The notes beneath the pieces are model-generated. The model made no database searches. It was not told the DNA's origin and worked only from the letters and a program-made list of their open reading frames with translations. A stretch of 64,000 nucleotides of DNA, from assembly GCA_024802545.1 (NCBI GenBank), contig CP103416.1:1178001-1242000 (forward strand). The letters run 5' to 3'. The DNA is from SAR92 clade bacterium H455 (GTDB lineage: Bacteria; Pseudomonadota; Gammaproteobacteria; Pseudomonadales; Porticoccaceae). This document shows positions 26,213 to 35,380 of the stretch, one piece after another. Both the position numbers and the translations under genes were made by a program. Within the stretch, counting starts at the first letter, position 1, and each line of letters opens with the position of its first letter.

Positions 26213-27025
26213 TTAATCTCCTCTAAAAACCGGAGTCTCTTTACTGACAAAAGCATTGTACGCCCGGGTAAAGTCTTCAGTTTGCATACAGATCGCCTGA
26301 GCCTGAGCCTCGGCTTCAATGGCCTGGTCAACCGACATATTCCATTCCTGATGCAGTTGATTTTTTGTAATGCCATTGGCGAAGGTGGGGCCATTGGCAA
26401 TCCGCTGCGCGGTTTTCATCGCCTCTGCAAGAGGTGTATCTGAGATACGATTAAAGAATCCCCAGCGCTCGCCTTCTTCGGCTTTAAGTGAGCGGCCGCT
26501 GTAAAGTAAATCACTGGCACGGCCCTGGCCGATGATTCTTGGCAGAATCGCACAGGCACCCATATCGCAACCGGCTAAGCCGACGCGGTTAAACAGAAAG
26601 GCGACACCGGCATCTGTTGAGGCATAACGCAGGTCGCTGCTCATGGCGATAATGGCACCGGCTCCGGCGCAGACGCCCTCAACGACACTAATGATAGGTT
26701 GGCGGCAGGCGCGCATGGCTTTGACCAGATCCCCAGTCATACGGGTAAAGGCGAGTAGCTCTTGCATCGACATTTTGGTCAGTGGGCCAATAATTTCATG
26801 AACATCACCGCCGGAGCAGAAGTTGCCACCGGCACCGCGAATAACGATGGCATTGATATCACTGGCGTAAACCAGATCGCGAAACAGGTCGCGCAATTCC
26901 ACATAGGATTCAAAGGTCAGTGGGTTTTTGCGCTCGGGACGGTTTAGGGTAATGGTGCCCACCGTGCCGTCGGTCTCCCAGAGAAAGTGGGTGGCTCGAT
27001 AATCTTTTAGTTCGGTTAATTGCAT
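26213..27025 (-). CDS. Enoyl-CoA hydratase/isomerase (crotonase) family protein
   Basis: A 270-residue crotonase. [18 protein letters not shown] and the oxyanion-hole segment [12 protein letters not shown] (about 69-80) are present, as is [19 protein letters not shown]. At the usual catalytic Glu region the sequence is [18 protein letters not shown], where the canonical Glu is replaced by Asp or Gly. The reaction may therefore differ from simple hydration; ring-opening hydrolases and isomerases of CoA esters occur in this family. In the operon it lies between SDR and acyl-CoA dehydrogenase genes. A ring-hydrolase role is possible but unproven. Confidence 0.88.
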   Translation of the reverse strand: MQLTELKDYRATHFLWETDGTVGTITLNRPERKNPLTFESYVELRDLFRDLVYASDINAIVIRGAGGNFCSGGDVHEIIGPLTKMSMQELLAFTRMTGDLVKAMRACRQPIISVVEGVCAGAGAIIAMSSDLRYASTDAGVAFLFNRVGLAGCDMGACAILPRIIGQGRASDLLYSGRSLKAEEGERWGFFNRISDTPLAEAMKTAQRIANGPTFANGITKNQLHQEWNMSVDQAIEAEAQAQAICMQTEDFTRAYNAFVSKETPVFRGD

Positions 27026-27079
27026 TGTAGTTTCCTAATTTGTTGTGACTGCCCTAATAACGCTTTAATGGTAGTGTTT

Positions 27080-27850
27080 TTACATCACTTCGCCGCCGCT
27101 CACAGAGATCGCCTGACCGGTGATTGAGCCACTGCCATCCATACACAGCCAAACCGTGGTTTCGGCAATTTCTTCTGGCGTGATTAAACGTCCTTGGGGA
27201 TTGCTGCTCACAAATTGTTTTAGTGCCTGCTCTTCTGTGCGCTCAGTGGTTTCAACAATTTTGGCGACACTGTCGCGGATAATATCGGTATCGGTAAAGC
27301 CGGGACAGATGGCGTTGACGGTAATGCCGTGCTTGGCGGTTTCTAAAGCCAGTGATCGAGTCAAACCCAACACGCCGTGTTTGGCTGTAGTATAGGCACT
27401 GACATAGGCATAGCCTTTTAGAGCCGAGGTGCTGGCTATATTAATAATGCGTCCGGATTTACGCTCACGCATGGTGTTAATCACTTGGGAGGTACAGCTA
27501 AATACGCCGTGGAGATTGACGTCGATAATGCTCTTCCACTGGTCAATGCTAATCTTATGAAAGGGATTGGTTGGAGCAGCGCCAGCGCAGTTGACCAGTA
27601 TATCAATCGGCCCAAAGTGCCTGGTGGCATCGGCAAAGGCGCTCTCAACACTACTGTGGTCGGTGACATCGCAAACGACACAGGCAGATTTTTGACCCTC
27701 GGAAAATAGCGCCGCGGTATCCAGCAGCTTTTCGTGGCGACGGCCCATGAGACTCACTGTGACCCCTGCGGCGGCAAATTTCAATGCGATTGCCGCGCCT
27801 ATCCCACTGCCGGCCCCGGTGATAACAGCATGTGCATTTTCTAGTTTCAT
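27080..27850 (-). CDS. Short-chain dehydrogenase/reductase
   Basis: A 256-residue classical SDR. The cofactor motif TGAGSGIG (residues 11-18), NCAGA (near 88), catalytic Ser in NIASTSA (near 139) and YTTAK (near 153) are all present. MGRRHEK after beta-2 suggests NADP preference. It probably oxidises a 3-hydroxyacyl-CoA or reduces a ring ketone in the pathway of the surrounding operon. Confidence 0.9.
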   Translation of the reverse strand: MKLENAHAVITGAGSGIGAAIALKFAAAGVTVSLMGRRHEKLLDTAALFSEGQKSACVVCDVTDHSSVESAFADATRHFGPIDILVNCAGAAPTNPFHKISIDQWKSIIDVNLHGVFSCTSQVINTMRERKSGRIINIASTSALKGYAYVSAYTTAKHGVLGLTRSLALETAKHGITVNAICPGFTDTDIIRDSVAKIVETTERTEEQALKQFVSSNPQGRLITPEEIAETTVWLCMDGSGSITGQAISVSGGEVM

Positions 27851-27901
27851 GATCGCTATTGACCTGTTCTTTATTTATGGGGCTGGTATTAAATAAAATC
27901 G

Positions 27902-30244
27902 CTATTTCAAGGCGCGCAAGTCAGCGGCGGCCTGCTCTGCGGCGCGACGAAGATTGGTGTGCAGTTGGCGGAAGCCCATATAGTATTGTTTTTGTTCGTG
28001 GACGCCGACACCAGTATGGCCGCTTTCAGCCGCGGCGCGCAATGTCCAGTTGGGGTCTGCTAAGTGGGCACGACCAATGCAAACTAGGTCGGCGCGTCCG
28101 GCAGCGATAATACTGTTTACATGATCCAGCTCGAAGATATTGCCTACCGCCATGGTTGCAATGCCGGCCTCATTTCTGATCTGATCCGAGAGCGGTGTTT
28201 GGAACATACGCCCGGGTCGCGGTTTTGCCTGGTGAGATGTTTGGCCACTTGAAACATCAATAATATCAGCGCCGGCATCGGCAAAGGCTTTAGCCAGTTC
28301 GACACAGTCGACTTCACTGATACCCAGATCACCCATCCAGTCGTGTGCAGAAATCCGCACCGACATAGGACGTTCGGCGGGCCAGGTGGCGCGCATAGCA
28401 CTGAACACTTCTACTGGATAGCGCAGACGATTTTCTAATGAACCACCATATTCATCTTCACGCTTATTGAGAATTGGCGTAATAAAGGCGGCCAACAAAT
28501 AACCGTGGGCACCGTGCAATTCCAGCAGATCAAAACCGGCGCGAGCCGCTCTGCGGGTTGAGTCGACAAACTGCTGTTTGATCTCATCCATATCGGCGCG
28601 GGTCATGGCCTTGGGCACTGGGCTATAACTGTCAAAAGGCTGCTCACTGGCAGAGAGTAGCGGCCAGCCATTGGCTTCATCAAGGGGATCATCTAAGCGA
28701 TCGCGATGCCAGTCCCAGGGTGCCTTAGTTGAACCTTTGGGGCCAGCGTGACCCAGCTGCATGGCAATTTTTGATTGGGTGTGGCGATGAACGAAATCGA
28801 CAATACGTTTCCAGCTGGCTTCCTGCTGATCGTTCCACAGACCTGTGCATCCCGGAGTAATTCGGGCATCAGCGGAGATATCGGTCATCTCGGTAAAGAT
28901 CAGGCCAGCGCCGCCTTTGGCCATATTGCCATAGTGCACCAGATGCCAGTCATCGGGTAGGCCGTCGGTGGCGCTGTACATGGACATGGGGGAGACCACG
29001 ACGCGATTTTCCAGTTCCAAGTTACCCAGTTTATAAGGTAAAAACATTGGTGGAACCGCTTCATCAAAATTCTCGCCGAGCGAGATTTTGGCCAGATGTT
29101 TTTCCATGCCCTGAAGCCATGTCTCGTCTCGCAGGCGCAGATTCTCGTGACTGACACGCTGACTTCGAGTGAGCATTGAATAGTTGAACTGCTTGAGGTC
29201 AAAGGCCTCTAAGTAGCGTGGTGTGTTCTCAAACCAGATCATCGCGTTAAGCGCGGCGTTCTGAAGTTTTAGCGCTTCCAGTTCGCGCTCGTCCTGATAG
29301 GCCTGCAGCGCGTCGCGCACGGGCAGGTCACTGCTCAGATGCTTGGCCAGAGAAATTGCATCTTCTAGACCCAGTTTGGTACCTGAGCCAATAGAGTAGT
29401 GAGCGGTATGCGCGGCATCGCCAATCAGTACCAGGCGATCATTTTTAATCCAGTTGCGACACAGCACTTGGGGGAAGTTAATCCAAGCTGATCCGCGAAT
29501 ATGCGCAGAGTTGGTTAATAGCTCGTGACCGCCTAATGATTTCTCAAAGATCTTGCGGCAGGTCTCGGCGCTCTCGGCATGGGTCATCTTATCGAAGCCA
29601 AAGGCCTCATAGACATCGGGATTACACTCGACAATAAAAGTCGAAGTGTCTTCATCAAACTGATAGGCGTGGGCCCAGATCCAACCGTGTTGGGTCTTTT
29701 CAAAGATAAAAGTAAAGGCATCGCGAAAGCGTTGCTTGGTGCCCAACCAGACAAAGTGATTGCTGCGCACATCGACGGTGCACTCAAAGGCTTCGAGATC
29801 GGAATTACGGATTTTTGAGTTAAGGCCATCGGCGGCGACCACTAAATCTGCATCGGCAAAGCGTGTGTCTATATCGTCGACAGAAAATTCGCTTTGGAAA
29901 TGTAAGTTAACGCCGAGATCAGTAGCTCTGGCATGGAGAATCTGCAGCATGCGCTTGCGTCCAAGGCCGATAAAGCCATGACCGTCAGAGCGCTCGATCT
30001 CGCCGTTAACCACGCAGTCGATCATATCCCAGTGAATAAACTCGCTGGTCAATGTCCCTGCGCTCACTGGATCATTGAGGGTGAGGTTTTCCACGGTTTG
30101 GTCTGAAAAAACCACGCCCCAGCCAAAGGTGTCGTCGGGTTTATTTCTTTCATAGAGATCTATTTGGTGTGACGGATCTTTGAGTTTCATTGATATCGCC
30201 AAATACAGCCCAGCAGGGCCTCCACCTAAACATACTATATTCAT
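27902..30244 (-). CDS. FAD monooxygenase / OYE reductase fusion (2-aminobenzoyl-CoA monooxygenase/reductase or salicylyl-CoA 5-hydroxylase type)
   Basis: A 780-residue two-domain flavoprotein. Residues 1-375 are an aromatic FAD monooxygenase: [14 protein letters not shown] (5-18), a DG-type motif near 160 ([15 protein letters not shown]) and [22 protein letters not shown] (about 286-307). Residues about 395-780 are an Old Yellow Enzyme domain: [45 protein letters not shown]-x-D-x-YGG. This exact fusion is known for 2-aminobenzoyl-CoA monooxygenase/reductase of Azoarcus evansii, which hydroxylates and then reduces the ring. Databases also label it salicylyl-CoA 5-hydroxylase. It is the first gene of the minus-strand operon reaching 23819, preceded by operator D. 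Choice of amino or hydroxy substrate is inferred from RidA and the cyclase nearby. Confidence 0.85.
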   Translation of the reverse strand: MNIVCLGGGPAGLYLAISMKLKDPSHQIDLYERNKPDDTFGWGVVFSDQTVENLTLNDPVSAGTLTSEFIHWDMIDCVVNGEIERSDGHGFIGLGRKRMLQILHARATDLGVNLHFQSEFSVDDIDTRFADADLVVAADGLNSKIRNSDLEAFECTVDVRSNHFVWLGTKQRFRDAFTFIFEKTQHGWIWAHAYQFDEDTSTFIVECNPDVYEAFGFDKMTHAESAETCRKIFEKSLGGHELLTNSAHIRGSAWINFPQVLCRNWIKNDRLVLIGDAAHTAHYSIGSGTKLGLEDAISLAKHLSSDLPVRDALQAYQDERELEALKLQNAALNAMIWFENTPRYLEAFDLKQFNYSMLTRSQRVSHENLRLRDETWLQGMEKHLAKISLGENFDEAVPPMFLPYKLGNLELENRVVVSPMSMYSATDGLPDDWHLVHYGNMAKGGAGLIFTEMTDISADARITPGCTGLWNDQQEASWKRIVDFVHRHTQSKIAMQLGHAGPKGSTKAPWDWHRDRLDDPLDEANGWPLLSASEQPFDSYSPVPKAMTRADMDEIKQQFVDSTRRAARAGFDLLELHGAHGYLLAAFITPILNKREDEYGGSLENRLRYPVEVFSAMRATWPAERPMSVRISAHDWMGDLGISEVDCVELAKAFADAGADIIDVSSGQTSHQAKPRPGRMFQTPLSDQIRNEAGIATMAVGNIFELDHVNSIIAAGRADLVCIGRAHLADPNWTLRAAAESGHTGVGVHEQKQYYMGFRQLHTNLRRAAEQAAADLRALK

Positions 30245-30407
30245 TAGTTGCCGCCTTTGATTGGGTTTTTCTGTACAGGTGATCGGCCAGAAAAAGAGTC
30301 TTGAACTGGTGGTTAATAAAATCGTTGAGGCTACTTTTTAAGCCTCTTTTGAGCTTCTTCTGACGGAAGCTTTTAGACTAAAGATTGGTTGCACTATACA
30401 GTAAAGT

Positions 30408-30423
30408 ATTTTAAACTTAAAAC
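30408..30423. promoter_or_regulatory. Operator D (ATTTTA-AACT-TAAAAC) between fusion operon and marR
   Basis: A 16-mer in the 281-base divergent gap, differing from the motif at 10750, 16705 and 17762 by one half-site base (C for T). It is placed to control both the catabolic operon and the marR gene itself, as is usual for autoregulated MarR proteins. Confidence 0.62.
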
Positions 30424-30525
30424 ATATTTTTGCAATACTAATATCGCCGTAATCAAGCCCGCTTTTGGTATACTTCGCCAATCGCTAAAAGATGGATTCA
30501 TAGCTTGAAATAAGGACTAAATATT

Positions 30526-31020
30526 ATGAGTGCGGAACAGATTGATCATGAAGCGCGATTGGTGGAAGACGACCACCACTCTTTAAAGTTGTGGCTCAGG
30601 TTACTGACCTGTTCAAGCCTGGTGGAAAACAACATTCGCGAATCTCTGCGCCAAGAATTTAATACCACTTTGCCGCGTTTTGATTTTATGGCGCAGTTGC
30701 AGCGCGAGCCCCAAGGGCTAGTGATGGGCTCGCTGTCGAAGCGCATGATGGTGTCCGGGGGCAATGTCTCAGGTATAGCGACACAGTTGGTAAAAGACGG
30801 CTTGATCAGCCGCGAATCTTTAAAAAATGATCGTCGTACCTTTGTCGTCAAACTCACTGCCAAAGGTCTGAGAACCTTTAACAAAATGGCAGCCAGACAC
30901 GAGGAGTGGGTTATTGAAACTATCGGTCCCCTCGGCAATGACAATATCGAACAGCTAACCAAGCTACTTGGCGAGCTTAAACGCACGACTCTTGCTGCCC
31001 ATAGTGAGAGTAATAAATAG
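30526..31020 (+). CDS. MarR-family transcriptional regulator
   Basis: A 164-residue winged-helix protein. The recognition region reads FDFMAQLQREPQGLVMGSLSKRMMVSGGNVSGIATQLVKDGLISRE, followed by the wing with the conserved DRR of NDRRTFVVKLT (about residues 102-112). MarR proteins bind about 16-20-bp palindromes as dimers and release on binding aromatic or aryl-CoA ligands. It stands divergent from the monooxygenase/OYE operon with operator D between them, and 12 bases before an OYE gene. It is the only local regulator in the island. It is therefore the best candidate for binding the four ATTTTA-N4-TAAAAT sites. Confidence 0.9.
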   Translation: MSAEQIDHEARLVEDDHHSLKLWLRLLTCSSLVENNIRESLRQEFNTTLPRFDFMAQLQREPQGLVMGSLSKRMMVSGGNVSGIATQLVKDGLISRESLKNDRRTFVVKLTAKGLRTFNKMAARHEEWVIETIGPLGNDNIEQLTKLLGELKRTTLAAHSESNK

Positions 31021-31032
31021 AGAAAGATAATA

Positions 31033-32487
31033 ATGTGGAAGCCAGCGGAACGAATTAAGTACGATGTTATTGCCACTGACTGGCCTTCCAGCACAGACAT
31101 TTTTCAGTCAAAACTATTTCAGCCAATAGATGTGGGTCCGATGGAATTGCTCCAGCGAACCTGGATTCCCGCCATGGTGCCCTGGCGCTCAAACGAAGAG
31201 GGCGAAGTCACCGAGGATGTACTGCAGTGGTATCGCCGTTTTGCTCAGGGTAAACCTGGTTTGCTAGTGGTGGAAGCTACGGGCATACGCGACACACCCA
31301 GTGGGCCGCTACTTCGAATAGGCAATGACCGCTACATAGAGGGTCTACGCAAACTCGCCGACACCGTGCGCGAAGCCAGCGAGGGCAAAACCCGATTGCT
31401 GATTCAGTTGATTGATTTTCTGCCTATCCGCCGACGTCCGGATCCGATTAAATACCTCGAGCATTTCCTGGTGATTACCGATCATCATCGGCAGCACTTA
31501 GGCATGGCCGACTGCCCCGATGATCAGGTGCGCGCCAAGCTGGCGGAGCTTGCAGTCGAAGATCTTGAAGCTACTCTCAGTGCTAAAGAGTGGGAAGACC
31601 GCAGCTTTGGCAATCGACAGCGGGTCACCGACACCCATATTCCCGAAATAGCCGCGTTGCCTCAAACGTTGCCGACACTGTTTGCCGACGCCGCTCGTCG
31701 GGCAGAGGCGGCAGGGTTTGATGGCGTGGAACTGCACTATGCTCACGCTTACACCATGGCCTCATTTTTATCGGCGACCAATACCCGCAGCGATGGCTAT
31801 GGCGGCGATCTGCAATCCAGAGTTCGCTTGCCCCTCGAAGTTCTGCAGGCGGTGCAAGATGCTACTAACGACGAGTTTACTGTGGGCTGCCGTTTTCTAA
31901 CCGACGAAATTGTTGCCGATGGCAGTGGCCTTGAAGATGCCTGTTATTTTGCCGAGCGCTTTGCCGAAGCCGGCATGGACTTTTTGTCTCTCTCTCGAGG
32001 CGGCAAATTTGACGACGCCAAACAGCCGAAAGTGGGCTGGGCTGCATACCCTTATACCGGCCGCAGTGGCTACGAATGTATGCCGAGCTTTATCTCTGAC
32101 AAGCAGGGACCTTTTGGCCGCAATATAGATCCGGTGTCTGAAATGCGGCGCCGCAATCGTGCCAGCGGCTATCAAACACCTTTTGTTGTGGCCGGCGGAA
32201 TCCACAGTTTTGAGCAGGGCGAGACTGTTCTACAACAAGACCAAGCCGATATTATTGGCTTTGCCCGTCAGGCGTTGGCTGATCCGGACTGGTTTGAAAA
32301 GGTCCGCCTTGGCCGTGGCGATGAAGTGCGCCTCTGTCGCTACAGCAATTACTGCGAAGGGCTTGACCAGAAACATAAGCAGGTCACCTGCGAGCTCTGG
32401 GATCGAGAAAGTCTAGATCAACCTGGAGTGGTAAAAAGCTTTGATGGCAAGCGTCGTTTAATCGCCCCTGCTTGGAGTGCTGTTTAG
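31033..32487 (+). CDS. Old Yellow Enzyme-like NADH:flavin oxidoreductase, divergent
   Basis: A 484-residue TIM-barrel flavin oxidoreductase. The OYE active-site region reads ELHYAHAYTMASFLSATNTRSDGYGG, where canonical members have HGAHGY and FLSP. QLIDFLPIRRRP replaces the usual QL-x-H-x-GR. FVVAGGIHSFEQGE and DIIGFARQALADPDW are normal FMN segments. The C-terminus has CRYSNYC with another Cys 11 residues on, reminiscent of but not matching the Fe-S motif of 2,4-dienoyl-CoA reductases. It is co-transcribed with marR. It probably reduces an unsaturated intermediate, distinct from the OYE domain of the fusion enzyme. Confidence 0.85.
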   Translation: MWKPAERIKYDVIATDWPSSTDIFQSKLFQPIDVGPMELLQRTWIPAMVPWRSNEEGEVTEDVLQWYRRFAQGKPGLLVVEATGIRDTPSGPLLRIGNDRYIEGLRKLADTVREASEGKTRLLIQLIDFLPIRRRPDPIKYLEHFLVITDHHRQHLGMADCPDDQVRAKLAELAVEDLEATLSAKEWEDRSFGNRQRVTDTHIPEIAALPQTLPTLFADAARRAEAAGFDGVELHYAHAYTMASFLSATNTRSDGYGGDLQSRVRLPLEVLQAVQDATNDEFTVGCRFLTDEIVADGSGLEDACYFAERFAEAGMDFLSLSRGGKFDDAKQPKVGWAAYPYTGRSGYECMPSFISDKQGPFGRNIDPVSEMRRRNRASGYQTPFVVAGGIHSFEQGETVLQQDQADIIGFARQALADPDWFEKVRLGRGDEVRLCRYSNYCEGLDQKHKQVTCELWDRESLDQPGVVKSFDGKRRLIAPAWSAV

Positions 32488-32552
32488 TTTTAATAGTGAT
32501 CTTATCTCCTCCATGGGGGTATATTAGCAAGTAAAAAATAAGGGATGCCCAT

Positions 32553-34082
32553 ATGAAGGGGAAGAAAGCACTGCGGGTCAGCCGCATAGTTGTGGGTTTA
32601 CAGATACTGTTTGTCGCCTCATTTATTGTTGTCTCGCTATTTTATAGTTCGTTTTTTGATTCGTCTGTTAGCGAGACTGCAGATTACGATCTAGTGATTG
32701 CTAATGGTCGTGTAATAGATCCAGAAACTCATCTTGATGCACAGAAACATATAGGCATTCGCGACGGCAGTATTGTCGCCATCTCCGACCTACCCCTTAA
32801 AAGTGATGTGATGATTGAAGCCAGCGACCTAGTTGTCGCCCCTGGCTTTATCGATGTTCACAGCCACAGCCCCACAGTTTTGGGTCAGCACTTTAATGTG
32901 TTAGATGGCGTTACCACCCAGCTAGATCTCGAAGCCGGCTCCTTTCCAGTGAGCTTCTATGGCGAACATCTTCGCACTGGTGCGGCGATTAACTACGGCT
33001 CCTCTGTGGGCCATTTTGCTGTGCGCATTAAAGTCCTCGAAAAGATCGATCAACCCTACATTTTTGCCGGTAAAAAAAATGTAGTTATGGGCAGCCCGGC
33101 CTGGATGCAAGAGGCTACGCCAGAACAGATTGAGCAGATGCGCCTGCTCCTGCATAAAGGTCTGGATGAAGGTGGCTTGGGTATTGGTGTGTTGCTGGAC
33201 TATATGACCGAAGCGGTCTCCGACGCTGAGCTGGCGATGTTATTTGATGTGGCCGCTGCACGAAAAGTGCCGATTTATGTCCATGTGCGTCGCGGTTACA
33301 CCGGTGATCCGGCCGGTCTGATAGAGGTCATTGAGTTGGCCAAGAGCACCAAGGCAGCGCTGTTTGTCTGTCATATCACCCACAATGCCATGGGCCGAAT
33401 TGGCGATTGGCTGACCATGATCGACGACGCCAACAAGGCCGGGGCCAATATTACCACCGAGACATTGTCCTTTGCCGCCGGTGGCACCAGCATTGGTGCC
33501 GATGTTTTCCGGCGTCGCGACTGGCAGGCGATTTTTGATATTAGCTATGAGGATGTTCAGTGGGTGGCCACGGGTGAATGGCTGACTGAAAAGAGCTGGG
33601 AGAAATATTCAAAAGAGCAGCCCGCAGGGGCGGTCAATCACCATTATGTCAAAGAACAGTGGGTGGAGACTGCATTACAGTGGCCGCGGATGATGGTGTC
33701 TACCGACGCGCTGCCTACGGTGGATACTCGTATCGCCACCAACCCCAATTTGGCTGGTACTTTTTCACGGCTATTGGGACATTATGTGCGCGACGAAAAG
33801 ATTATTGGTCTCCATGAGGCTCTGGCCAAGATGAGTCTCTATCAAGCCCAGTGGATGGAGCAGGCAGCACCGCTGTTTAAGCGAAAAGGTCGTATTCAGC
33901 TTGGCGCCGATGGGGATATTGTGATCTTCGATGCTAAAACTATTGCCGCCAATGCGGATTATGGCGACCCCTATCAGCCGTCCACCGGTATTCATCATGT
34001 CTTGGTTGGGGGCCAGCAGGTGGTGAAAAACGGCGTCCATCTCGAAGAGGTTTACGCGGGCAAAAAACTGCTTGGCAATTAA
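32553..34082 (+). CDS. Membrane-anchored amidohydrolase, D-aminoacylase-like
   Basis: A 509-residue metal-dependent hydrolase. A hydrophobic N-terminal segment (about residues 8-32, VVGLQILFVASFIVVSLFY) should anchor it or act as an uncleaved signal. The amidohydrolase core starts with DYDLVIANGRVIDPETH; metal ligands are in GFIDVHSHS (HxH, about 107-115), CHITH and the Asp in VSTDALP. The C-terminal LGADGDIVIFDAKTI is typical of N-acyl-D-amino-acid deacylases and dihydroorotase-like enzymes. The substrate is unknown. It lies 65 bases after the OYE gene and has no operator motif of its own, so it may be outside the regulon. Confidence 0.82.
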   Translation: MKGKKALRVSRIVVGLQILFVASFIVVSLFYSSFFDSSVSETADYDLVIANGRVIDPETHLDAQKHIGIRDGSIVAISDLPLKSDVMIEASDLVVAPGFIDVHSHSPTVLGQHFNVLDGVTTQLDLEAGSFPVSFYGEHLRTGAAINYGSSVGHFAVRIKVLEKIDQPYIFAGKKNVVMGSPAWMQEATPEQIEQMRLLLHKGLDEGGLGIGVLLDYMTEAVSDAELAMLFDVAAARKVPIYVHVRRGYTGDPAGLIEVIELAKSTKAALFVCHITHNAMGRIGDWLTMIDDANKAGANITTETLSFAAGGTSIGADVFRRRDWQAIFDISYEDVQWVATGEWLTEKSWEKYSKEQPAGAVNHHYVKEQWVETALQWPRMMVSTDALPTVDTRIATNPNLAGTFSRLLGHYVRDEKIIGLHEALAKMSLYQAQWMEQAAPLFKRKGRIQLGADGDIVIFDAKTIAANADYGDPYQPSTGIHHVLVGGQQVVKNGVHLEEVYAGKKLLGN

Positions 34083-34185
34083 ACAGTTCAATAGCTAGCT
34101 CCAGTTGCACATGCGCGGCACAATATAGTCACGCAGATCGGCAAGCCTAACCATTTCCGTCGATGACCCTAACGAGAATAATAAT

Positions 34186-35352
34186 ATGTCAGAGCGAATT
34201 CCCAGAGACAATGATAATGATTACAGCGAACTTATGGCCAAAACCCGACGCGACTTTGCAGTGGAAAAAACCTCCGCCAAATTAGACCATATTGGCCACT
34301 ACTCAATTGATCCCGCCGCCACCGCTGGCAATATCGAAAACTTTATTGGCGTGGCTCAGGTGCCTCTGGGTCTTATCGGACCGCTGTTGGTCAACGGTGA
34401 ACATGCTCAGGGTGATTTCTATGTGCCTATGGCCACCAGCGAAGGTACTCTAATCGCCAGCTATAACCGTGGTGCACGACTGCTGCGTGAATCCGGCGGT
34501 GTTAAGGTCACAGTAGTAGACGACGCTATGCAGCGAGCCCCGGTATTTGTTTTTAACGATGCCCGAGAAGCCCGCGAGTTTGGTACCTGGGTTGAGCAGA
34601 ATTTCGCAGAGATTGCTGCTCAGGCCGAGACCACTACCTCCTCCGGCAAGCTCCGCAATATTGAACAGTACGCCGCAGCGCGCATGCGCTACCTGCGCTT
34701 TAACTTCACTACTGGCGACGCCGCGGGCCAAAATATGGTCGGCAAGGCAACTTTTATTGCCTGCGAATGGATTATGAAAACCTATCCTGGCATTCAGCGT
34801 TATATGCTTTCCGGTGCCATGGATACGGATAAAAAGCACTCTCAAATCAATACACTGCACAGTCGTGGCAAGCGCGTGGTTGCAGAAGTGTTGATTCCCG
34901 GGGACCTGTTGAAAAAGACTATGGGAGTCACTGCAGAGGTGCTCTTTAAAGCGCGACAGATCAATCAAGTGGGTAGCTTTATGGCCGGTTCATCTAGCAC
35001 CGGAGCCCATGCTGCTAATGGCATAGCCGCAGTGTTTATCGCCACAGGTCAGGACGCTGCCAATGTGGCTGAGTCCTCTTCGTCGATTATCTTTGCTGAT
35101 GTTGACGAAGCCGGAAATTATTATCTATCCATTACTTTGCCTTCACTGATTGTCGCCACCTATGGCGGCGGAACCGGTCTGCCGACTCAGCAAGAATGTC
35201 TCAATATTCTCGACTGCAATGGCACGGGCAAAGTGCGTAAGCTGGCTGAAATTATTGGTGCCACAGTGCTTGCTGGAGAAGTGTCGCTGATGAGTGCGGT
35301 ACTGGCTGGCGACTGGGTCACCAGTCACGATGCTCTGGGGCGCAATCGCTGA
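34186..35352 (+). CDS. Hydroxymethylglutaryl-CoA reductase, class I type
   Basis: A 388-residue HMG-CoA reductase. Class I marks are ENFIGVAQVPLGLIGPL (about 47-63) and MATSEGTLIASYNRGA (catalytic Glu). Also present are GDAAGQNMV (cofactor), MDTDKKHSQIN (catalytic Lys), ATGQDAANVAESS (Asp) and the C-terminal SHDALGRNR (catalytic His). All catalytic residues are present, so it should be active, converting HMG-CoA and mevalonate. No other mevalonate-pathway gene is in the window. Gammaproteobacteria normally use the MEP pathway, so acquisition or a catabolic/special lipid role is possible. It ends only 28 bases before the convergent antiporter gene. Confidence 0.92.
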   Translation: MSERIPRDNDNDYSELMAKTRRDFAVEKTSAKLDHIGHYSIDPAATAGNIENFIGVAQVPLGLIGPLLVNGEHAQGDFYVPMATSEGTLIASYNRGARLLRESGGVKVTVVDDAMQRAPVFVFNDAREAREFGTWVEQNFAEIAAQAETTTSSGKLRNIEQYAAARMRYLRFNFTTGDAAGQNMVGKATFIACEWIMKTYPGIQRYMLSGAMDTDKKHSQINTLHSRGKRVVAEVLIPGDLLKKTMGVTAEVLFKARQINQVGSFMAGSSSTGAHAANGIAAVFIATGQDAANVAESSSSIIFADVDEAGNYYLSITLPSLIVATYGGGTGLPTQQECLNILDCNGTGKVRKLAEIIGATVLAGEVSLMSAVLAGDWVTSHDALGRNR

Positions 35353-35380
35353 TACATAAGATTTAGCGATTGACAGTGTT

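Noticed and set aside
30546-31100. 184-codon minus-strand open frame over marR
   Set aside because: It is antisense to a clear MarR gene; composition and lack of family features mark it as a shadow frame.
34450-34968. 172-codon minus-strand open frame over the HMG-CoA reductase gene
   Set aside because: It is the antisense shadow of a complete, motif-intact enzyme gene.
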